64,000 nt of DNA, taken from contig NZ_JYLO01000001.1 of NCBI RefSeq assembly GCF_001439845.1, forward strand, positions 434,001-498,000, written 5' to 3'. The notes under the pieces are model-generated. The model searched no databases. It was given only the letters and a program-made list of their open reading frames with translations, and had not been told where the DNA came from. This DNA comes from Pseudomonas lactis. Its GTDB lineage: Bacteria; Pseudomonadota; Gammaproteobacteria; Pseudomonadales; Pseudomonadaceae. Both the position numbers and the translations under genes were made by a program. Below are positions 44,856-56,408 of the stretch, piece after piece; position 1 is the first letter of the stretch; each line of letters opens with the position of its first letter.

Positions 44856-45313
44856 TTCTTTTCCTGGCAAATGAAGAGGCCATGGTCGTGTTGGGTCAGC
44901 GTATTTCGCAGGTCACGCAAGGGGCCGGGTTGATCTTTCTCGAGGGCGACCTGGGCGCAGGTAAAACCACACTGTCCCGTGGGATTATTCGTGGCCTTGG
45001 CCATACCGGCGCGGTAAAAAGCCCGACCTTCACGTTGGTCGAGCCCTACGAGATCGGCGACGTGCGAGCCTTCCACTTCGACCTCTATCGCCTGGTCGAT
45101 CCGGAAGAGCTGGAGTTCATGGGCATCCGTGATTACTTCGACGATGATGCGCTGTGCCTGATCGAGTGGCCAAATAAAGGCACAGGCTTTTTGCCAAAGC
45201 CGGACCTGACCATTACCATTACGCCGCATGAGCACGGACGTCAGCTGAAGTTGTTGCCCCAGAGCCCACGCGCTGAGTCGTGGTGTGCTGCTCTGGCATT
45301 GGAATTCAAATAA
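44843..45313 (+). CDS. tsaE: tRNA threonylcarbamoyladenosine synthesis ATPase TsaE
   Basis: P-loop ATPase of the TsaBDE complex making t6A37. 156 residues from GTG at 44843 with GGAGGAG upstream. Walker A is GDLGAGKTTLSRGII near residue 35, then KSPTFTLVEPY and the Walker B-like HFDLYRLVDPEELEFMG. Translationally coupled to nnrD. Confidence 0.95.
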   Translation: MPEVILFLANEEAMVVLGQRISQVTQGAGLIFLEGDLGAGKTTLSRGIIRGLGHTGAVKSPTFTLVEPYEIGDVRAFHFDLYRLVDPEELEFMGIRDYFDDDALCLIEWPNKGTGFLPKPDLTITITPHEHGRQLKLLPQSPRAESWCAALALEFK

Positions 45314-45328
45314 TTGGTGGGGTTAGGT

Positions 45329-46750
45329 ATGCGCTTTCGCGCGTTGGTTGCTGTCGTGGGGGTGTTGCTTGCGGCAATGACTGTCAATGCTCTGGCTGCT
45401 TCACAGGTGAAAAGTGTTCGCCTGTGGCGAGCGCCGGATAATACGCGACTGGTGTTCGACCTGTCTGGCCCGGTCCAGCACAGCGTCTTTACCTTGACGG
45501 CGCCTGATCGCCTGGTGATCGACATCAACGGTGCCAGCCTGGCCGCGCCGCTGAAAGTCTCCACCGCCAACACGCCCATTACCGCCATGCGCTCGGCCCA
45601 GCGTACGCCGACCGACCTGCGTGTGGTCATCGACCTGAAAAAGGCCGTGACCCCCAAAAGCTTCTCCCTGGCCCCCAACGCCCAGTACGGCAACCGCCTG
45701 GTGGTCGACCTGTTCGACAACCCCGCCGACGCCGCACCGCCGCCTGCGCCAACGCCGAGCGTGGCGACGGTGCCTGCGGTGCCGGTCAACCCTTCGCAAC
45801 CCCAGGTCAAGCTGCCACCACCGCCGCCTGCCCCTGCAGGCAAGCGCGACATCATCGTGGTGATCGACGCCGGCCATGGTGGCGAAGACCCTGGGGCTTC
45901 CGGCTCCCGCGGCCAGCATGAGAAAGACGTGGTGCTCGCCATCGCCCGTGAACTGCAGCGCCAGGTCAACGGCATGAAAGGCTACCGCGCCGAGCTGACC
46001 CGTACCGGTGACTACTTCATTCCGTTGCGTGGCCGTACCGAAATTGCCCGTAAGAAGGGCGCTGACCTGTTCGTGTCCATTCACGCCGACGCCGCGCCTT
46101 CAACCGCTGCCTTTGGCGCCTCGGTATTTGCCCTGTCGGATCGCGGCGCTACCTCCGAGACCGCACGCTGGCTGGCCGACAGTGAAAACCGCTCCGACTT
46201 GATCGGCGGGGCCGGCAACGTGTCCCTTGATGACAAGGACAAGATGCTCGCAGGCGTACTGCTCGACCTGTCGATGACCGCCTCGTTGACCTCCAGCCTC
46301 AACGTGGGCCAGAAAGTCCTGAGCAATATCGGCCGTGTGACCTCGCTGCACAAACAGCGCGTGGAACAAGCCGGGTTCATGGTGTTGAAATCGCCGGATA
46401 TCCCGTCGATCCTGGTGGAAACCGGGTTTATCTCCAACGCCAACGAAGCGTCGAAACTGGCCAGCGCCAGCCACCAGCAAGCGTTGGCGCGCTCGATCAG
46501 CGCCGGTGTGCGCCAGTTCTTCCAGCAGAACCCGCCGCCGGGCACTTATATCGCCTGGCTGCGCGACTCCGGCAAAATCGCCCAGGGCCCGCGTGACCAT
46601 CGTGTGCAGCCCGGTGATACCGTTGCCATGCTGGCGGTACGTTTCCAGGTCACGCCTGCAGCCTTGCGCAGCGCCAATAACCTGAAAACCGATGAGTTGA
46701 AGATCGGCCAGGTGTTGACCATCCCCGGCACTTCATTGGCGGCGCAGTGA
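45329..46750 (+). CDS. amiB: N-acetylmuramoyl-L-alanine amidase AmiB/AmiC type
   Basis: Periplasmic amidase that splits septal peptidoglycan. 473 residues: signal peptide ([20 protein letters not shown]), AMIN domain (~25-130), Pro-rich linker (~135-175), zinc Amidase_3 domain (~180-400) with [26 protein letters not shown] and the catalytic [10 protein letters not shown], and a C-terminal LysM domain (~425-470, [20 protein letters not shown]). Start ATG 45329 set by the signal peptide. Its stop overlaps the mutL start. Confidence 0.95.
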   Translation: MRFRALVAVVGVLLAAMTVNALAASQVKSVRLWRAPDNTRLVFDLSGPVQHSVFTLTAPDRLVIDINGASLAAPLKVSTANTPITAMRSAQRTPTDLRVVIDLKKAVTPKSFSLAPNAQYGNRLVVDLFDNPADAAPPPAPTPSVATVPAVPVNPSQPQVKLPPPPPAPAGKRDIIVVIDAGHGGEDPGASGSRGQHEKDVVLAIARELQRQVNGMKGYRAELTRTGDYFIPLRGRTEIARKKGADLFVSIHADAAPSTAAFGASVFALSDRGATSETARWLADSENRSDLIGGAGNVSLDDKDKMLAGVLLDLSMTASLTSSLNVGQKVLSNIGRVTSLHKQRVEQAGFMVLKSPDIPSILVETGFISNANEASKLASASHQQALARSISAGVRQFFQQNPPPGTYIAWLRDSGKIAQGPRDHRVQPGDTVAMLAVRFQVTPAALRSANNLKTDELKIGQVLTIPGTSLAAQ

Positions 46751-48666
46751 TGAGCGAATCCACCTTGAACAGCGGCTCGCGCATTGAATTGCTCAGCCCG
46801 CGCCTTGCCAACCAGATCGCCGCGGGTGAGGTGGTTGAGCGCCCGGCGTCGGTGATCAAGGAGTTGCTGGAAAACAGCATCGACTCCGGTGCCAAACGCA
46901 TCGATGTCGATGTGGAGCAGGGCGGCGTCAAGCTGCTGCGGGTACGTGACGATGGCAGCGGTATCTCTTCGGATGACCTGCCCCTGGCCCTGGCTCGTCA
47001 CGCCACCAGCAAGATCCGCGACCTGGAAGACCTGGAGCGGGTCATGAGCCTGGGCTTTCGTGGTGAGGCCCTGGCCTCCATCAGCTCCGTGGCCCGCCTG
47101 ACCCTGACCTCCCGCACCCGCAGCGCCGAGCAAGCCTGGCAAGTGGAAACCGAAGGCCGCGACATGGCGCCTCGGGTCCAGCCGGCGGCCCATCCGGTGG
47201 GCACCTCGGTGGAAGTGCGCGACCTGTTCTTCAATACCCCGGCGCGGCGCAAGTTCCTCAAGGCCGAGAAAACCGAATTCGATCACCTGCAAGAAGTCAT
47301 CAAACGCCTGGCGTTGGCGCGTTTCGATGTGGCCTTTCACCTGCGCCACAATGGCAAGACCATCCTTAGCCTGCACGAAGCCAACGACGACGCCGCCCGT
47401 GCTCGGCGGGTGGCGGCGGTGTGTGGCAGCGGCTTCCTGGAGCAGGCGCTGCCGATTGAGATCGAGCGCAATGGCCTGAGGCTGTGGGGCTGGGTCGGGT
47501 TGCCGACGTTCTCCCGCAGCCAGGCCGACTTGCAGTATTTCTTTGTGAACGGCCGGGCAGTACGCGACAAACTGGTGGCCCACGCGGTACGCCAGGCTTA
47601 TCGCGATGTGCTGTTCAACGGGCGCCACCCCACCTTTGTGCTGTTCTTTGAGGTTGACCCTTCGGTGGTCGACGTCAACGTGCACCCGACCAAACACGAG
47701 GTGCGCTTCCGTGACGGGCGCATGGTGCATGACTTCCTCTATGGCACGCTGCACCGCGCCCTGGGCGACGTGCGTCCGGATGATCAGTTGTCCGCGCCGA
47801 TTGTCACAGCGGTGGTACGGCCAAGCGGTCCGGAAGCCGGCGAGTTCGGCCCCCAGGGTGAGATGAGCCTGGCGGCCAACCTGCTGCAATCGCCACAGGC
47901 GCAGCCAGCCTACACGGCGCCAAATTCGGGTGCCGGTGCGGGTTATCAGTATCAGTACACGCCGCGCCCGCAATCGACGGTGCCGGTGGCCGAAGCCCAG
48001 GCGGCGTACCGTGAGTTTTTTGCGCCGCTGCCGGGTGCCGAGCCGGGTGCTGCTGTGGCGTTGCCCGAAGGCGGTGGTGATATTCCGCCGCTGGGCTATG
48101 CGCTGGCGCAGCTCAAAGGCATTTATATCCTTGCCGAAAACGCCCATGGCCTGGTGCTGGTGGACATGCACGCCGCCCATGAGCGGATCATGTACGAGCG
48201 CCTGAAGATCGCCATGGCCAGCGAAGGCCTCAGCGGCCAGCCGCTGCTGGTGCCTGAATCCCTGGCGGTGAGCCAGCGTGAAGCCGACTGCGCAGAAGAA
48301 CATCACAGCGTGTTCCAGAAACTGGGCTTCGAGCTGCAACGCCTGGGCCCGGAAACCCTGGCGATCCGCCAGATTCCCGCGCTGCTCAAGCAGGCCGAGG
48401 CCAACCGCCTGGTGGCCGACGTGCTGGCAGACCTGATGGAATACGGCACCAGCGACCGTATCCAGGCGCATATCAACGAATTGCTTGGCACCATGGCCTG
48501 CCACGGCGCCATTCGCGCCAATCGCCGCCTGGCACTGCCGGAAATGAATGGCCTGCTGCGCGACATGGAAAACACCGAGCGCAGTGGCCAATGCAACCAT
48601 GGCCGACCGACCTGGACCCAGATGGGCCTGGACGATCTGGACAAACTGTTCTTGCGCGGCCGTTGA
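46750..48666 (+). CDS. mutL: DNA mismatch repair protein MutL
   Basis: 638 residues. GHKL ATPase motifs: [20 protein letters not shown] near residue 40, [20 protein letters not shown]. The C-terminal part has the metal/endonuclease motif in the form [12 protein letters not shown] (D-x-H-A-x2-E-x4-E, near residue 473) and CNHGRPTW at the end, so this MutL likely nicks DNA itself. The linker (~350-430) is Gln/Pro/Ala-rich. ATG overlaps the amiB stop (TGATG). Confidence 0.97.
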   Translation: MSESTLNSGSRIELLSPRLANQIAAGEVVERPASVIKELLENSIDSGAKRIDVDVEQGGVKLLRVRDDGSGISSDDLPLALARHATSKIRDLEDLERVMSLGFRGEALASISSVARLTLTSRTRSAEQAWQVETEGRDMAPRVQPAAHPVGTSVEVRDLFFNTPARRKFLKAEKTEFDHLQEVIKRLALARFDVAFHLRHNGKTILSLHEANDDAARARRVAAVCGSGFLEQALPIEIERNGLRLWGWVGLPTFSRSQADLQYFFVNGRAVRDKLVAHAVRQAYRDVLFNGRHPTFVLFFEVDPSVVDVNVHPTKHEVRFRDGRMVHDFLYGTLHRALGDVRPDDQLSAPIVTAVVRPSGPEAGEFGPQGEMSLAANLLQSPQAQPAYTAPNSGAGAGYQYQYTPRPQSTVPVAEAQAAYREFFAPLPGAEPGAAVALPEGGGDIPPLGYALAQLKGIYILAENAHGLVLVDMHAAHERIMYERLKIAMASEGLSGQPLLVPESLAVSQREADCAEEHHSVFQKLGFELQRLGPETLAIRQIPALLKQAEANRLVADVLADLMEYGTSDRIQAHINELLGTMACHGAIRANRRLALPEMNGLLRDMENTERSGQCNHGRPTWTQMGLDDLDKLFLRGR

Positions 48667-49637
48667 TGAGCGCCTTGCCCCCCGCCATCTTCCTGATGGG
48701 CCCCACGGCCGCCGGCAAGACCGACCTGGCCATCGAGCTGACCAAGGTGCTGCCTTGCGAGCTGATCAGTGTCGACTCTGCCCTGGTTTACCGGGACATG
48801 GATATCGGCACCGCCAAGCCGTCGAAAGCGCTATTGGCCCAATATCCGCACCAGTTGATCGACATCATCGACCCGGCGCAGAGCTATTCGGCGGCGGATT
48901 TTCGCACCGACGCCCTGGCAGCCATGGCCGAGATCACCGCGCGCGGCAATATCCCGCTGCTGGTGGGGGGCACCATGCTCTATTACAAGGCGTTGCAGGA
49001 AGGCCTGGCCGATATGCCGCCTGCCGATGCCCAGGTGCGCGCCGAACTGGAAGAAGAGGCTGCGCGCCTTGGCTGGCAAGCCCTGCACGACCAGTTGGCG
49101 GCGGTAGACCCGGTGTCTGCGGCACGTATTCACCCCAATGACCCCCAGCGGCTCACCCGCGCGCTGGAAGTCTGGCGTGTCAGTGGCCAGACCATGACTG
49201 AACATCGGCTGAAACAAAGTGCGCAAAGTGCTGACGCAGGCGCATCTGGACAGTCACAATTGCCCTATACTGTGGCGAATCTGGCCATTGCTCCGGCAAA
49301 CCGCCAGGTGTTGCATGAACGAATTGCACAAAGATTCACATTAATGTTGGAACAGGGGTTTGTGGACGAGGTCGTAGCATTGCGTTCAAGAGGTGACCTG
49401 CATGCAGGGCTGCCTTCGATACGTGCTGTAGGCTACCGCCAAGTCTGGGATCATCTGGATGGCAAGCTGACGTCAGCCGAAATGCAGGAGCGCGGCATTA
49501 TTGCCACGCGGCAATTGGCGAAGCGCCAGTTCACCTGGCTGCGCAGCTGGAGCGATTTGCACTGGTTGGATAGCCTGGACAGCGACAATCTGTCACGCGC
49601 CTTGAAATACTTGGGAACGGTCTCCATATTGAGCTGA
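48666..49637 (+). CDS. miaA: tRNA dimethylallyltransferase
   Basis: Adds the isopentenyl group to A37 of tRNAs reading UNN codons. 323 residues; P-loop [14 protein letters not shown] near residue 12, [16 protein letters not shown] near 38, and the C-terminal [11 protein letters not shown] and [12 protein letters not shown] overlaps the mutL stop. Confidence 0.97.
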   Translation: MSALPPAIFLMGPTAAGKTDLAIELTKVLPCELISVDSALVYRDMDIGTAKPSKALLAQYPHQLIDIIDPAQSYSAADFRTDALAAMAEITARGNIPLLVGGTMLYYKALQEGLADMPPADAQVRAELEEEAARLGWQALHDQLAAVDPVSAARIHPNDPQRLTRALEVWRVSGQTMTEHRLKQSAQSADAGASGQSQLPYTVANLAIAPANRQVLHERIAQRFTLMLEQGFVDEVVALRSRGDLHAGLPSIRAVGYRQVWDHLDGKLTSAEMQERGIIATRQLAKRQFTWLRSWSDLHWLDSLDSDNLSRALKYLGTVSILS

Positions 49638-49731
49638 GTCCTTGCAATTGCCGTCTATCCTTGGGGGTGTGACGGCCATAAGCTATCTATTTTCCGATTT
49701 TTTATTATTGATCCTTAAAGGAGTGCGGCAC

Positions 49732-49992
49732 ATGTCAAAAGGGCATTCGCTACAAGACCCTTACTTGAATACTTTACGTAAAGAGAAAGTTGGGGTTTCC
49801 ATCTATCTGGTCAACGGCATCAAACTGCAAGGTACGATCGAGTCGTTCGACCAATTCGTTATCCTGCTGAAAAACACCGTCAGCCAGATGGTTTACAAGC
49901 ACGCTATCTCGACAGTCGTTCCAGTTCGTCCAATCCGTCTGCCTAGCGCAGCAGGTGATGAACAGGGTGACGCTGAGCCAGGTAACGCCTGA
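49732..49992 (+). CDS. hfq: RNA chaperone Hfq
   Basis: Hexameric Sm protein pairing small RNAs with mRNAs and, in Pseudomonas, acting with Crc in catabolite control. 86 residues. Sm1/Sm2 motifs: [20 protein letters not shown] and [23 protein letters not shown] lies eight bases before ATG 49732. The 94-base gap after miaA holds AT-rich sequence that may contain its own promoter. Confidence 0.98.
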   Translation: MSKGHSLQDPYLNTLRKEKVGVSIYLVNGIKLQGTIESFDQFVILLKNTVSQMVYKHAISTVVPVRPIRLPSAAGDEQGDAEPGNA

Positions 49993-50004
49993 TAGGAGTC
50001 TCCT

Positions 50005-51306
50005 TTGTTCTTTGAGCGCCACGGTGGTGGTGAGCGAGTAATCCTCGTTCACTTGGATGGACAGGACCCTGAGGCGCGCGAAGATCCGCAGGAGTTTCAG
50101 GAGTTGGCAAATTCGGCCGGCGCCGAGACCGTTGCGTTTTTTAACGTACCGCGTCATCGGCCAACCGCCAAATACCTGATTGGCAGCGGCAAGGTCGAGG
50201 AACTGCGCGACCTGGTTCATGCCGAAGAAGCCGATCTGGTGATCTTCAATCACACCCTCACGCCCAGTCAGGAACGTAACCTCGAACGTGTTTTCGAGTG
50301 TCGCGTGATCGACCGTACCGGCCTGATTCTCGATATTTTCGCCCAGCGCGCCCGCACCCATGAAGGCAAGCTCCAGGTTGAACTGGCCCAGCTTGACCAC
50401 ATGAGCACGCGCCTGGTTCGTGGCTGGACTCACCTTGAGCGTCAGGGTGGCGGTATCGGCATGCGTGGCCCGGGTGAAACCCAGTTGGAAACCGACCGGC
50501 GTCTGCTGCGGGTTCGCCTGCGCCAGATCAAGGGCCGCCTGGAAAAAGTACGCAGCCAGCGTGAACAGTCGCGACGTGGCCGCTCCCGTGCGGATATCCC
50601 TACGGTGTCGTTGGTGGGCTACACCAACGCCGGCAAATCCACGCTGTTCAATAACGTGACTAAATCGGACGTGTACGCGGCAGACCAACTGTTCGCCACC
50701 CTCGACCCAACCCTGCGGCGTCTGGACATCGACGACCTGGGGCCGATTGTGCTGGCCGATACCGTGGGTTTCATTCGTCACCTGCCCCACAAGCTGGTGG
50801 AGGCATTTCGGTCTACGCTCGAAGAGTCGAGCAATTCCGACCTGCTCTTGCACGTGATCGATGCGGCCGAACCGGATCGCATGTTGCAGATTGAACAGGT
50901 GATGGTGGTACTGGGCGAGATTGGTGCCCAGGACTTGCCGATCCTCGAGGTCTATAACAAACTCGATTTGCTTGAAGGCGTTGAGCCACAGATCCAGCGC
51001 GACGAGAATGGCAAGCCCCAGCGGGTCTGGCTGTCGGCGCGAGATGGCAGCGGTCTGGAGCTGTTGGAACAAGCCATTGCCGAATTGCTCGGCAGCGATT
51101 TGTTCGTCGGCACCTTGCGCTTGCCGCAGCGTTTTGCTCGACTGCGTGCACAGTTTTTCGAGCTGGGCGCGGTACAGAAAGAAGAGCACGACGAAGAAGG
51201 TGTCAGCTTGCTGGCTGTTCGATTGCCACGCTCGGAACTCAATCGGCTGGTCAGTCGAGAGGGTGTTGTACCGGCAGAGTTCATCGAACAACACACTTTG
51301 CAATAA
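50005..51306 (+). CDS. hflX: GTPase HflX
   Basis: Ribosome-splitting heat-stress GTPase. 433 residues: N-terminal HflX domain with PRHRPTAKYLIGSGK near residue 50 and GKLQVELAQLDHMSTRLV near 120, then G domain with G1 VGYTNAGKSTLFNNVT near residue 207, G3 DTVGFIRHLPH and G4 NKLD. Start is TTG at 50005 with AGGAG seven bases upstream, twelve bases after the hfq stop. Confidence 0.96.
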   Translation: MFFERHGGGERVILVHLDGQDPEAREDPQEFQELANSAGAETVAFFNVPRHRPTAKYLIGSGKVEELRDLVHAEEADLVIFNHTLTPSQERNLERVFECRVIDRTGLILDIFAQRARTHEGKLQVELAQLDHMSTRLVRGWTHLERQGGGIGMRGPGETQLETDRRLLRVRLRQIKGRLEKVRSQREQSRRGRSRADIPTVSLVGYTNAGKSTLFNNVTKSDVYAADQLFATLDPTLRRLDIDDLGPIVLADTVGFIRHLPHKLVEAFRSTLEESSNSDLLLHVIDAAEPDRMLQIEQVMVVLGEIGAQDLPILEVYNKLDLLEGVEPQIQRDENGKPQRVWLSARDGSGLELLEQAIAELLGSDLFVGTLRLPQRFARLRAQFFELGAVQKEEHDEEGVSLLAVRLPRSELNRLVSREGVVPAEFIEQHTLQ

Positions 51307-51402
51307 AAGCCTGAGAAAGCGGTTGTGCCGCAGTAGCAGGCATTCTGTAGCATTGGTCGGCGCGCCGTGGGTGCGTCTTTGCTTTATCAGATGGAGAGCG
51401 CT

Positions 51403-52578
51403 ATGGCTTGGAATGAGCCGGGTGGCAACTCGAATAATCAGGATCCTTGGGGTGGTAAGCGCCGCAATAATGGCGACCGCAAGGGGCCACCGGATCTCGA
51501 CGAGGCCTTCCGAAAGCTGCAGGAAAGCCTGAATGGGTTGTTCGGTGGTGGGAAAAAACGTGGTGGTGACGACGGCGGTCGCACAAGCAAGGGCGGTGGC
51601 TATGGCCTGCTGGGCCTGGGTCTTGTCGTGCTGGCGGCCGTATGGCTCTACAGCGCCGTGTACGTGGTAGACGAGCAGGAGCAAGCCGTGGTGCTGCGCT
51701 TCGGCAAGTACTACGAGACTGTCGGCCCGGGCCTGAATATCTATTTCCCGCCGATCGACAAGAAGTACATGGAGAACGTGACGCGTGAGCGTGCGTACAC
51801 CAAGCAGGGCCAGATGCTGACCGAAGACGAGAACATCGTCGAAGTGCCGCTGACCGTGCAGTACAAGATCAGCAACCTGCAAGACTTCGTGCTGAACGTT
51901 GATCAGCCGGAAATCAGCCTGCAACACGCAACCGAAAGTGCCCTGCGCCACGTGGTGGGCTCCACCGCCATGGACCAGGTGCTCACCGAAGGTCGTGAGT
52001 TGATGGCCAGTGAAATCAAGGAGCGTCTGCAACGCTTCCTCGACACTTACCGTACCGGTATCACCGTTACCCAGGTGAACGTACAAAGCGCAGCGGCACC
52101 GCGTGAAGTGCAGGAAGCCTTTGACGACGTGATCCGTGCCCGTGAAGACGAGCAGCGTTCGCGCAACCAGGCTGAAACCTATGCCAACGGCGTTGTGCCG
52201 GAAGCCCGTGGTCAGGCCCAGCGCATCCTTGAAGATGCCAACGGTTACCGTGACGAAGTGGTTTCCCGCGCCAAGGGTGAGGCAGATCGTTTCACCAAGC
52301 TGGTCGCCGAGTACCGCAAGGCACCTGAAGTGACCCGCGAGCGTCTGTACCTGGACACCATGCAGGAAGTCTTCAGCAACACCAGCAAGGTTCTCGTGAC
52401 CGGCAGCAAAGGTGGGCAGAACAACCTGCTGTACCTGCCGCTGGACAAGATGATCGAAGGTGGTCGTAGCGGCGCCAGTGCACCGTCCACCGGTTCGAAT
52501 GCCGCTGCCAACGAAGCGAGCGCCCGTGCGGCCGCTGACTTGCTGCAACAGCAAACACGTACCAGGGAGAGCCGTTGA
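51403..52578 (+). CDS. hflK: FtsH protease modulator HflK
   Basis: SPFH/band 7 inner-membrane protein forming the HflKC cage around FtsH. 391 residues: Gly/Asn-rich cytoplasmic N-terminus (GGNSNNQDPWGGKRRNNGD), a single helix near residues 65-90 (LLGLGLVVLAAVWLYSAVYV), then band 7 domain and coiled coil. GGAGAG precedes ATG 51403. Overlaps hflC by one base (TGATG). Confidence 0.96.
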   Translation: MAWNEPGGNSNNQDPWGGKRRNNGDRKGPPDLDEAFRKLQESLNGLFGGGKKRGGDDGGRTSKGGGYGLLGLGLVVLAAVWLYSAVYVVDEQEQAVVLRFGKYYETVGPGLNIYFPPIDKKYMENVTRERAYTKQGQMLTEDENIVEVPLTVQYKISNLQDFVLNVDQPEISLQHATESALRHVVGSTAMDQVLTEGRELMASEIKERLQRFLDTYRTGITVTQVNVQSAAAPREVQEAFDDVIRAREDEQRSRNQAETYANGVVPEARGQAQRILEDANGYRDEVVSRAKGEADRFTKLVAEYRKAPEVTRERLYLDTMQEVFSNTSKVLVTGSKGGQNNLLYLPLDKMIEGGRSGASAPSTGSNAAANEASARAAADLLQQQTRTRESR

Positions 52579-53444
52579 TGAGCAATAAATCGCTGACCGC
52601 CCTGATTGTGGGCGTCGTCGTGGTCATCGCTGCCTGGAACTGCTTCTACATCGTCGCTCAGACCGAGCGTGCGGTGCTGCTGCAATTCGGTCGCGTGGTC
52701 CAGGCGGATGTCCAGCCGGGCCTGCATGTGAAAGTCCCCTACGTCAACCAGGTGCGCAAGTTCGACGCCCGCCTGATGACCCTGGATGCACCGACACAGC
52801 GCTTCCTGACCCTGGAAAAGAAAGCCGTGATGGTTGACGCCTACGCCAAGTGGCGCGTCAAGGATGCCGAGCGCTTCTACACCGCGACTTCCGGCCTCAA
52901 GCAGATTGCCGACGAGCGTTTGTCCCGTCGTCTGGAATCGGGCCTGCGTGACCAGTTTGGTAAACGCACCCTGCACGAGGTGGTATCCGGTGAACGTGAT
53001 GCGCTGATGGCAGATATCACTCGCTCGCTGAACACCATGGCGGAAAAAGAGCTGGGTATTGAAGTGGTCGACGTTCGCGTCAAGGCCATTGACCTGCCCA
53101 AGGAAGTGAACCGCAGCGTGTTCGAGCGTATGAGCACCGAGCGTGAGCGTGAAGCGCGTGAGCACCGCGCTAAGGGTAACGAGTTGGCTGAAGGTATCCG
53201 TGCCGATGCCGACCGTCAGCGTCGTGTACTGCTGGCAGAAGCCTACCGCGAGTCTGAAGAGGCGCGTGGTGATGGCGATGCTCAAGCCGCGGCGATCTAC
53301 GCCAAGGCCTACGGCCAGGACCAGGAGTTCTACGCGTTCTACCGTAGCCTGCGCGCCTACCGTGAAAGCTTCGCGAACAAAACCGACGTACTGGTGCTGG
53401 ACCCAAGCAGCGACTTCTTCCGCTACCTGGAAAAGTCCAAGTAA
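52578..53444 (+). CDS. hflC: FtsH protease modulator HflC
   Basis: Partner of HflK. 288 residues: one N-terminal helix (TALIVGVVVVIAAWNCFYI), band 7 domain with VLLQFGRVVQADVQPGLH and a long helical part to DPSSDFFRYLEKSK. ATG overlaps the hflK stop. Confidence 0.96.
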   Translation: MSNKSLTALIVGVVVVIAAWNCFYIVAQTERAVLLQFGRVVQADVQPGLHVKVPYVNQVRKFDARLMTLDAPTQRFLTLEKKAVMVDAYAKWRVKDAERFYTATSGLKQIADERLSRRLESGLRDQFGKRTLHEVVSGERDALMADITRSLNTMAEKELGIEVVDVRVKAIDLPKEVNRSVFERMSTEREREAREHRAKGNELAEGIRADADRQRRVLLAEAYRESEEARGDGDAQAAAIYAKAYGQDQEFYAFYRSLRAYRESFANKTDVLVLDPSSDFFRYLEKSK

Positions 53445-53533
53445 CCAGCCCGTGATTCTGTAAGGCGCACTCCGTCGGGCGGCTAAAATGCCTGGCGGGG
53501 TGATCCTTTCAGAAAACGGGTGTATGATGCGGC

Positions 53534-53552
53534 AGCCGGGAAATTCCCGGCT
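53534..53552 (+). terminator. Terminator in the hflC-hisZ gap
   Basis: AGCCGGGAA-A-TTCCCGGCT followed by TTTTTT. The 293-base gap also has a TATGAT (53523-53528) just upstream of the hairpin and no recognisable gene. Confidence 0.75.
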
Positions 53553-53737
53553 TTTTTGCGTCTGCATGTTTGATTCGGCAGGCGTGACAGGTTTTTCGAG
53601 GAAAGTGCCCGACGAGGCCGTTTGCAGGCCGTTCGTCACGTCGCTCTTGCGCGTGGTTTATGCAAGAGCCGGGTATTTTCTGCTTCACTCAAGGCTCGGC
53701 CGAGGGCTGGCCGCCCGGATCAAAGGGGAATGGCGTA

Positions 53738-54925
53738 ATGGCAACGGTAGACCGCTGGCTGCTGCCAGATGGCATCGAAGAAGTACTGCCACCAGAAGCT
53801 GCGCGCATTGAAGTAGCGCGTCGTCAGGTGTTGGATCTGTTCCAGAGCTGGGGTTACGAGTTTGTCGTGACTCCCCATATCGAGTACCTGGAATCCCTGC
53901 TGACTGGCGCGGGCCAGGACCTGGATCTGCGCACCTTCAAGGTCATCGACCCGCAATCGGGCCGGCAAATGGGGTTCCGTGCCGACATCACGCCGCAAGT
54001 GGCGCGCATCGATGCGCACACCCTGCGTCGCGAAGGCCCGAGCCGCCTGTGCTACGCCGGCAGCGTACTGCATGCCCAGCCACGTGCGTTGTCGTCTTCC
54101 CGTAGCCCGATCCAGTTGGGCGCCGAGTTGTACGGTGACGCCAGCCCGAGCAGCGATGTTGAAGTGATCAGCCTGATGTTGGCCATGCTGCAACTGGCGG
54201 ATGTGCCGGATGTGCACATGGACCTGGGCCACGTCGGTATCTACCGTGGCCTGGCGCGCGCCGCCGGGTTGTCCGGTGAAGTGGAGCAACAGTTGTTCGA
54301 TGCCCTGCAGCGCAAGGCGATCGATGAAGTGATCGCCCTCACCGAGGGTGTGCCTGCTGAGCTGGCTGGTATGCTGCGCGCGCTCGTAGACCTGTGCGGC
54401 GGCCGTGAAGTGCTGGTGGCTGCGCGTGAGCGACTGGCCAATGCGCCGGCGCCGGTATTGGCGGCGCTGGATGATGTGCTGGCGATTGCCGAGCGCTTGT
54501 CGGCACGGTTCCCGGAGCTGCCGCTGTATTTTGATCTGGGTGAATTGCGCGGCTATCACTACCACACCGGTGTGGTGTTCGCGGTGTTCGTTCCGGGTGT
54601 TGGCCAGGCCATCGCCCAAGGTGGTCGCTATGACGATATCGGCGCCGACTTCGGTCGTGCGCGTCCGGCCACTGGTTTTTCCACCGATTTGAAAACCCTG
54701 GTGACCCTGGGGCGTGCTGAGGTCGAGCTGCCGTCTGGTGGCATCTGGATGCCCGACAGTACGGACGCAGCGCTCTGGCAGCAGGTTTGCCAGTTACGCC
54801 GTGAGGGTCAGCGTGTAGTCCAGGCCTTGCCTGGGCAGCCATTGGCCGCCGCCCGTGAAGCGGACTGCGACCGGCAATTGATTCAGCAGAACGGGCTTTG
54901 GCAAGTATCGCCACTGGCTTCTTGA
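53738..54925 (+). CDS. hisZ: ATP phosphoribosyltransferase regulatory subunit
   Basis: HisRS-like partner of the short HisG, enabling and regulating the first step of histidine synthesis. 395 residues. Class II-like core with [15 protein letters not shown] at the start, [14 protein letters not shown] near residue 85, [12 protein letters not shown] and [20 protein letters not shown] near 300; the tRNA-binding domain of HisRS is absent. ATG 53738 with AGGGG upstream; the upstream extension to 53660 is not family-like. Confidence 0.95.
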   Translation: MATVDRWLLPDGIEEVLPPEAARIEVARRQVLDLFQSWGYEFVVTPHIEYLESLLTGAGQDLDLRTFKVIDPQSGRQMGFRADITPQVARIDAHTLRREGPSRLCYAGSVLHAQPRALSSSRSPIQLGAELYGDASPSSDVEVISLMLAMLQLADVPDVHMDLGHVGIYRGLARAAGLSGEVEQQLFDALQRKAIDEVIALTEGVPAELAGMLRALVDLCGGREVLVAARERLANAPAPVLAALDDVLAIAERLSARFPELPLYFDLGELRGYHYHTGVVFAVFVPGVGQAIAQGGRYDDIGADFGRARPATGFSTDLKTLVTLGRAEVELPSGGIWMPDSTDAALWQQVCQLRREGQRVVQALPGQPLAAAREADCDRQLIQQNGLWQVSPLAS

Positions 54926-56269
<1,344 letters not shown>

Positions 56270-56290
56270 TAAGCTGTTGATGTAACAGGC

Positions 56291-56314
56291 AAAGGGCTCC
56301 TTAGGGAGCCCTTT
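56291..56314 (+). terminator. Terminator after purA
   Basis: AAAGGGCTCC-TTAG-GGAGCCCTTT then GTCGTTTC, 21 bases after the purA stop. Confidence 0.88.
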
Positions 56315-56408
56315 GTCGTTTCTGCCTGGCAAGCGGCACGACCCTTGCTGTGTTTCCCTCTTTCGAGGTGCTATCAAATTAGTGGCACCCGTGGTGGAGG
56401 GATTTCCA

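Noticed and set aside
46546..48600. 684-residue minus-strand frame opposite amiB and mutL
   Set aside because: Antisense shadow of mutL; no family features.
49774..52554. 926-residue open frame on the minus strand across hfq, hflX and hflK
   Set aside because: It lies exactly antisense to three clear genes, is low-complexity His/Gln/Arg-rich, and matches no family; a result of high G+C codon use.
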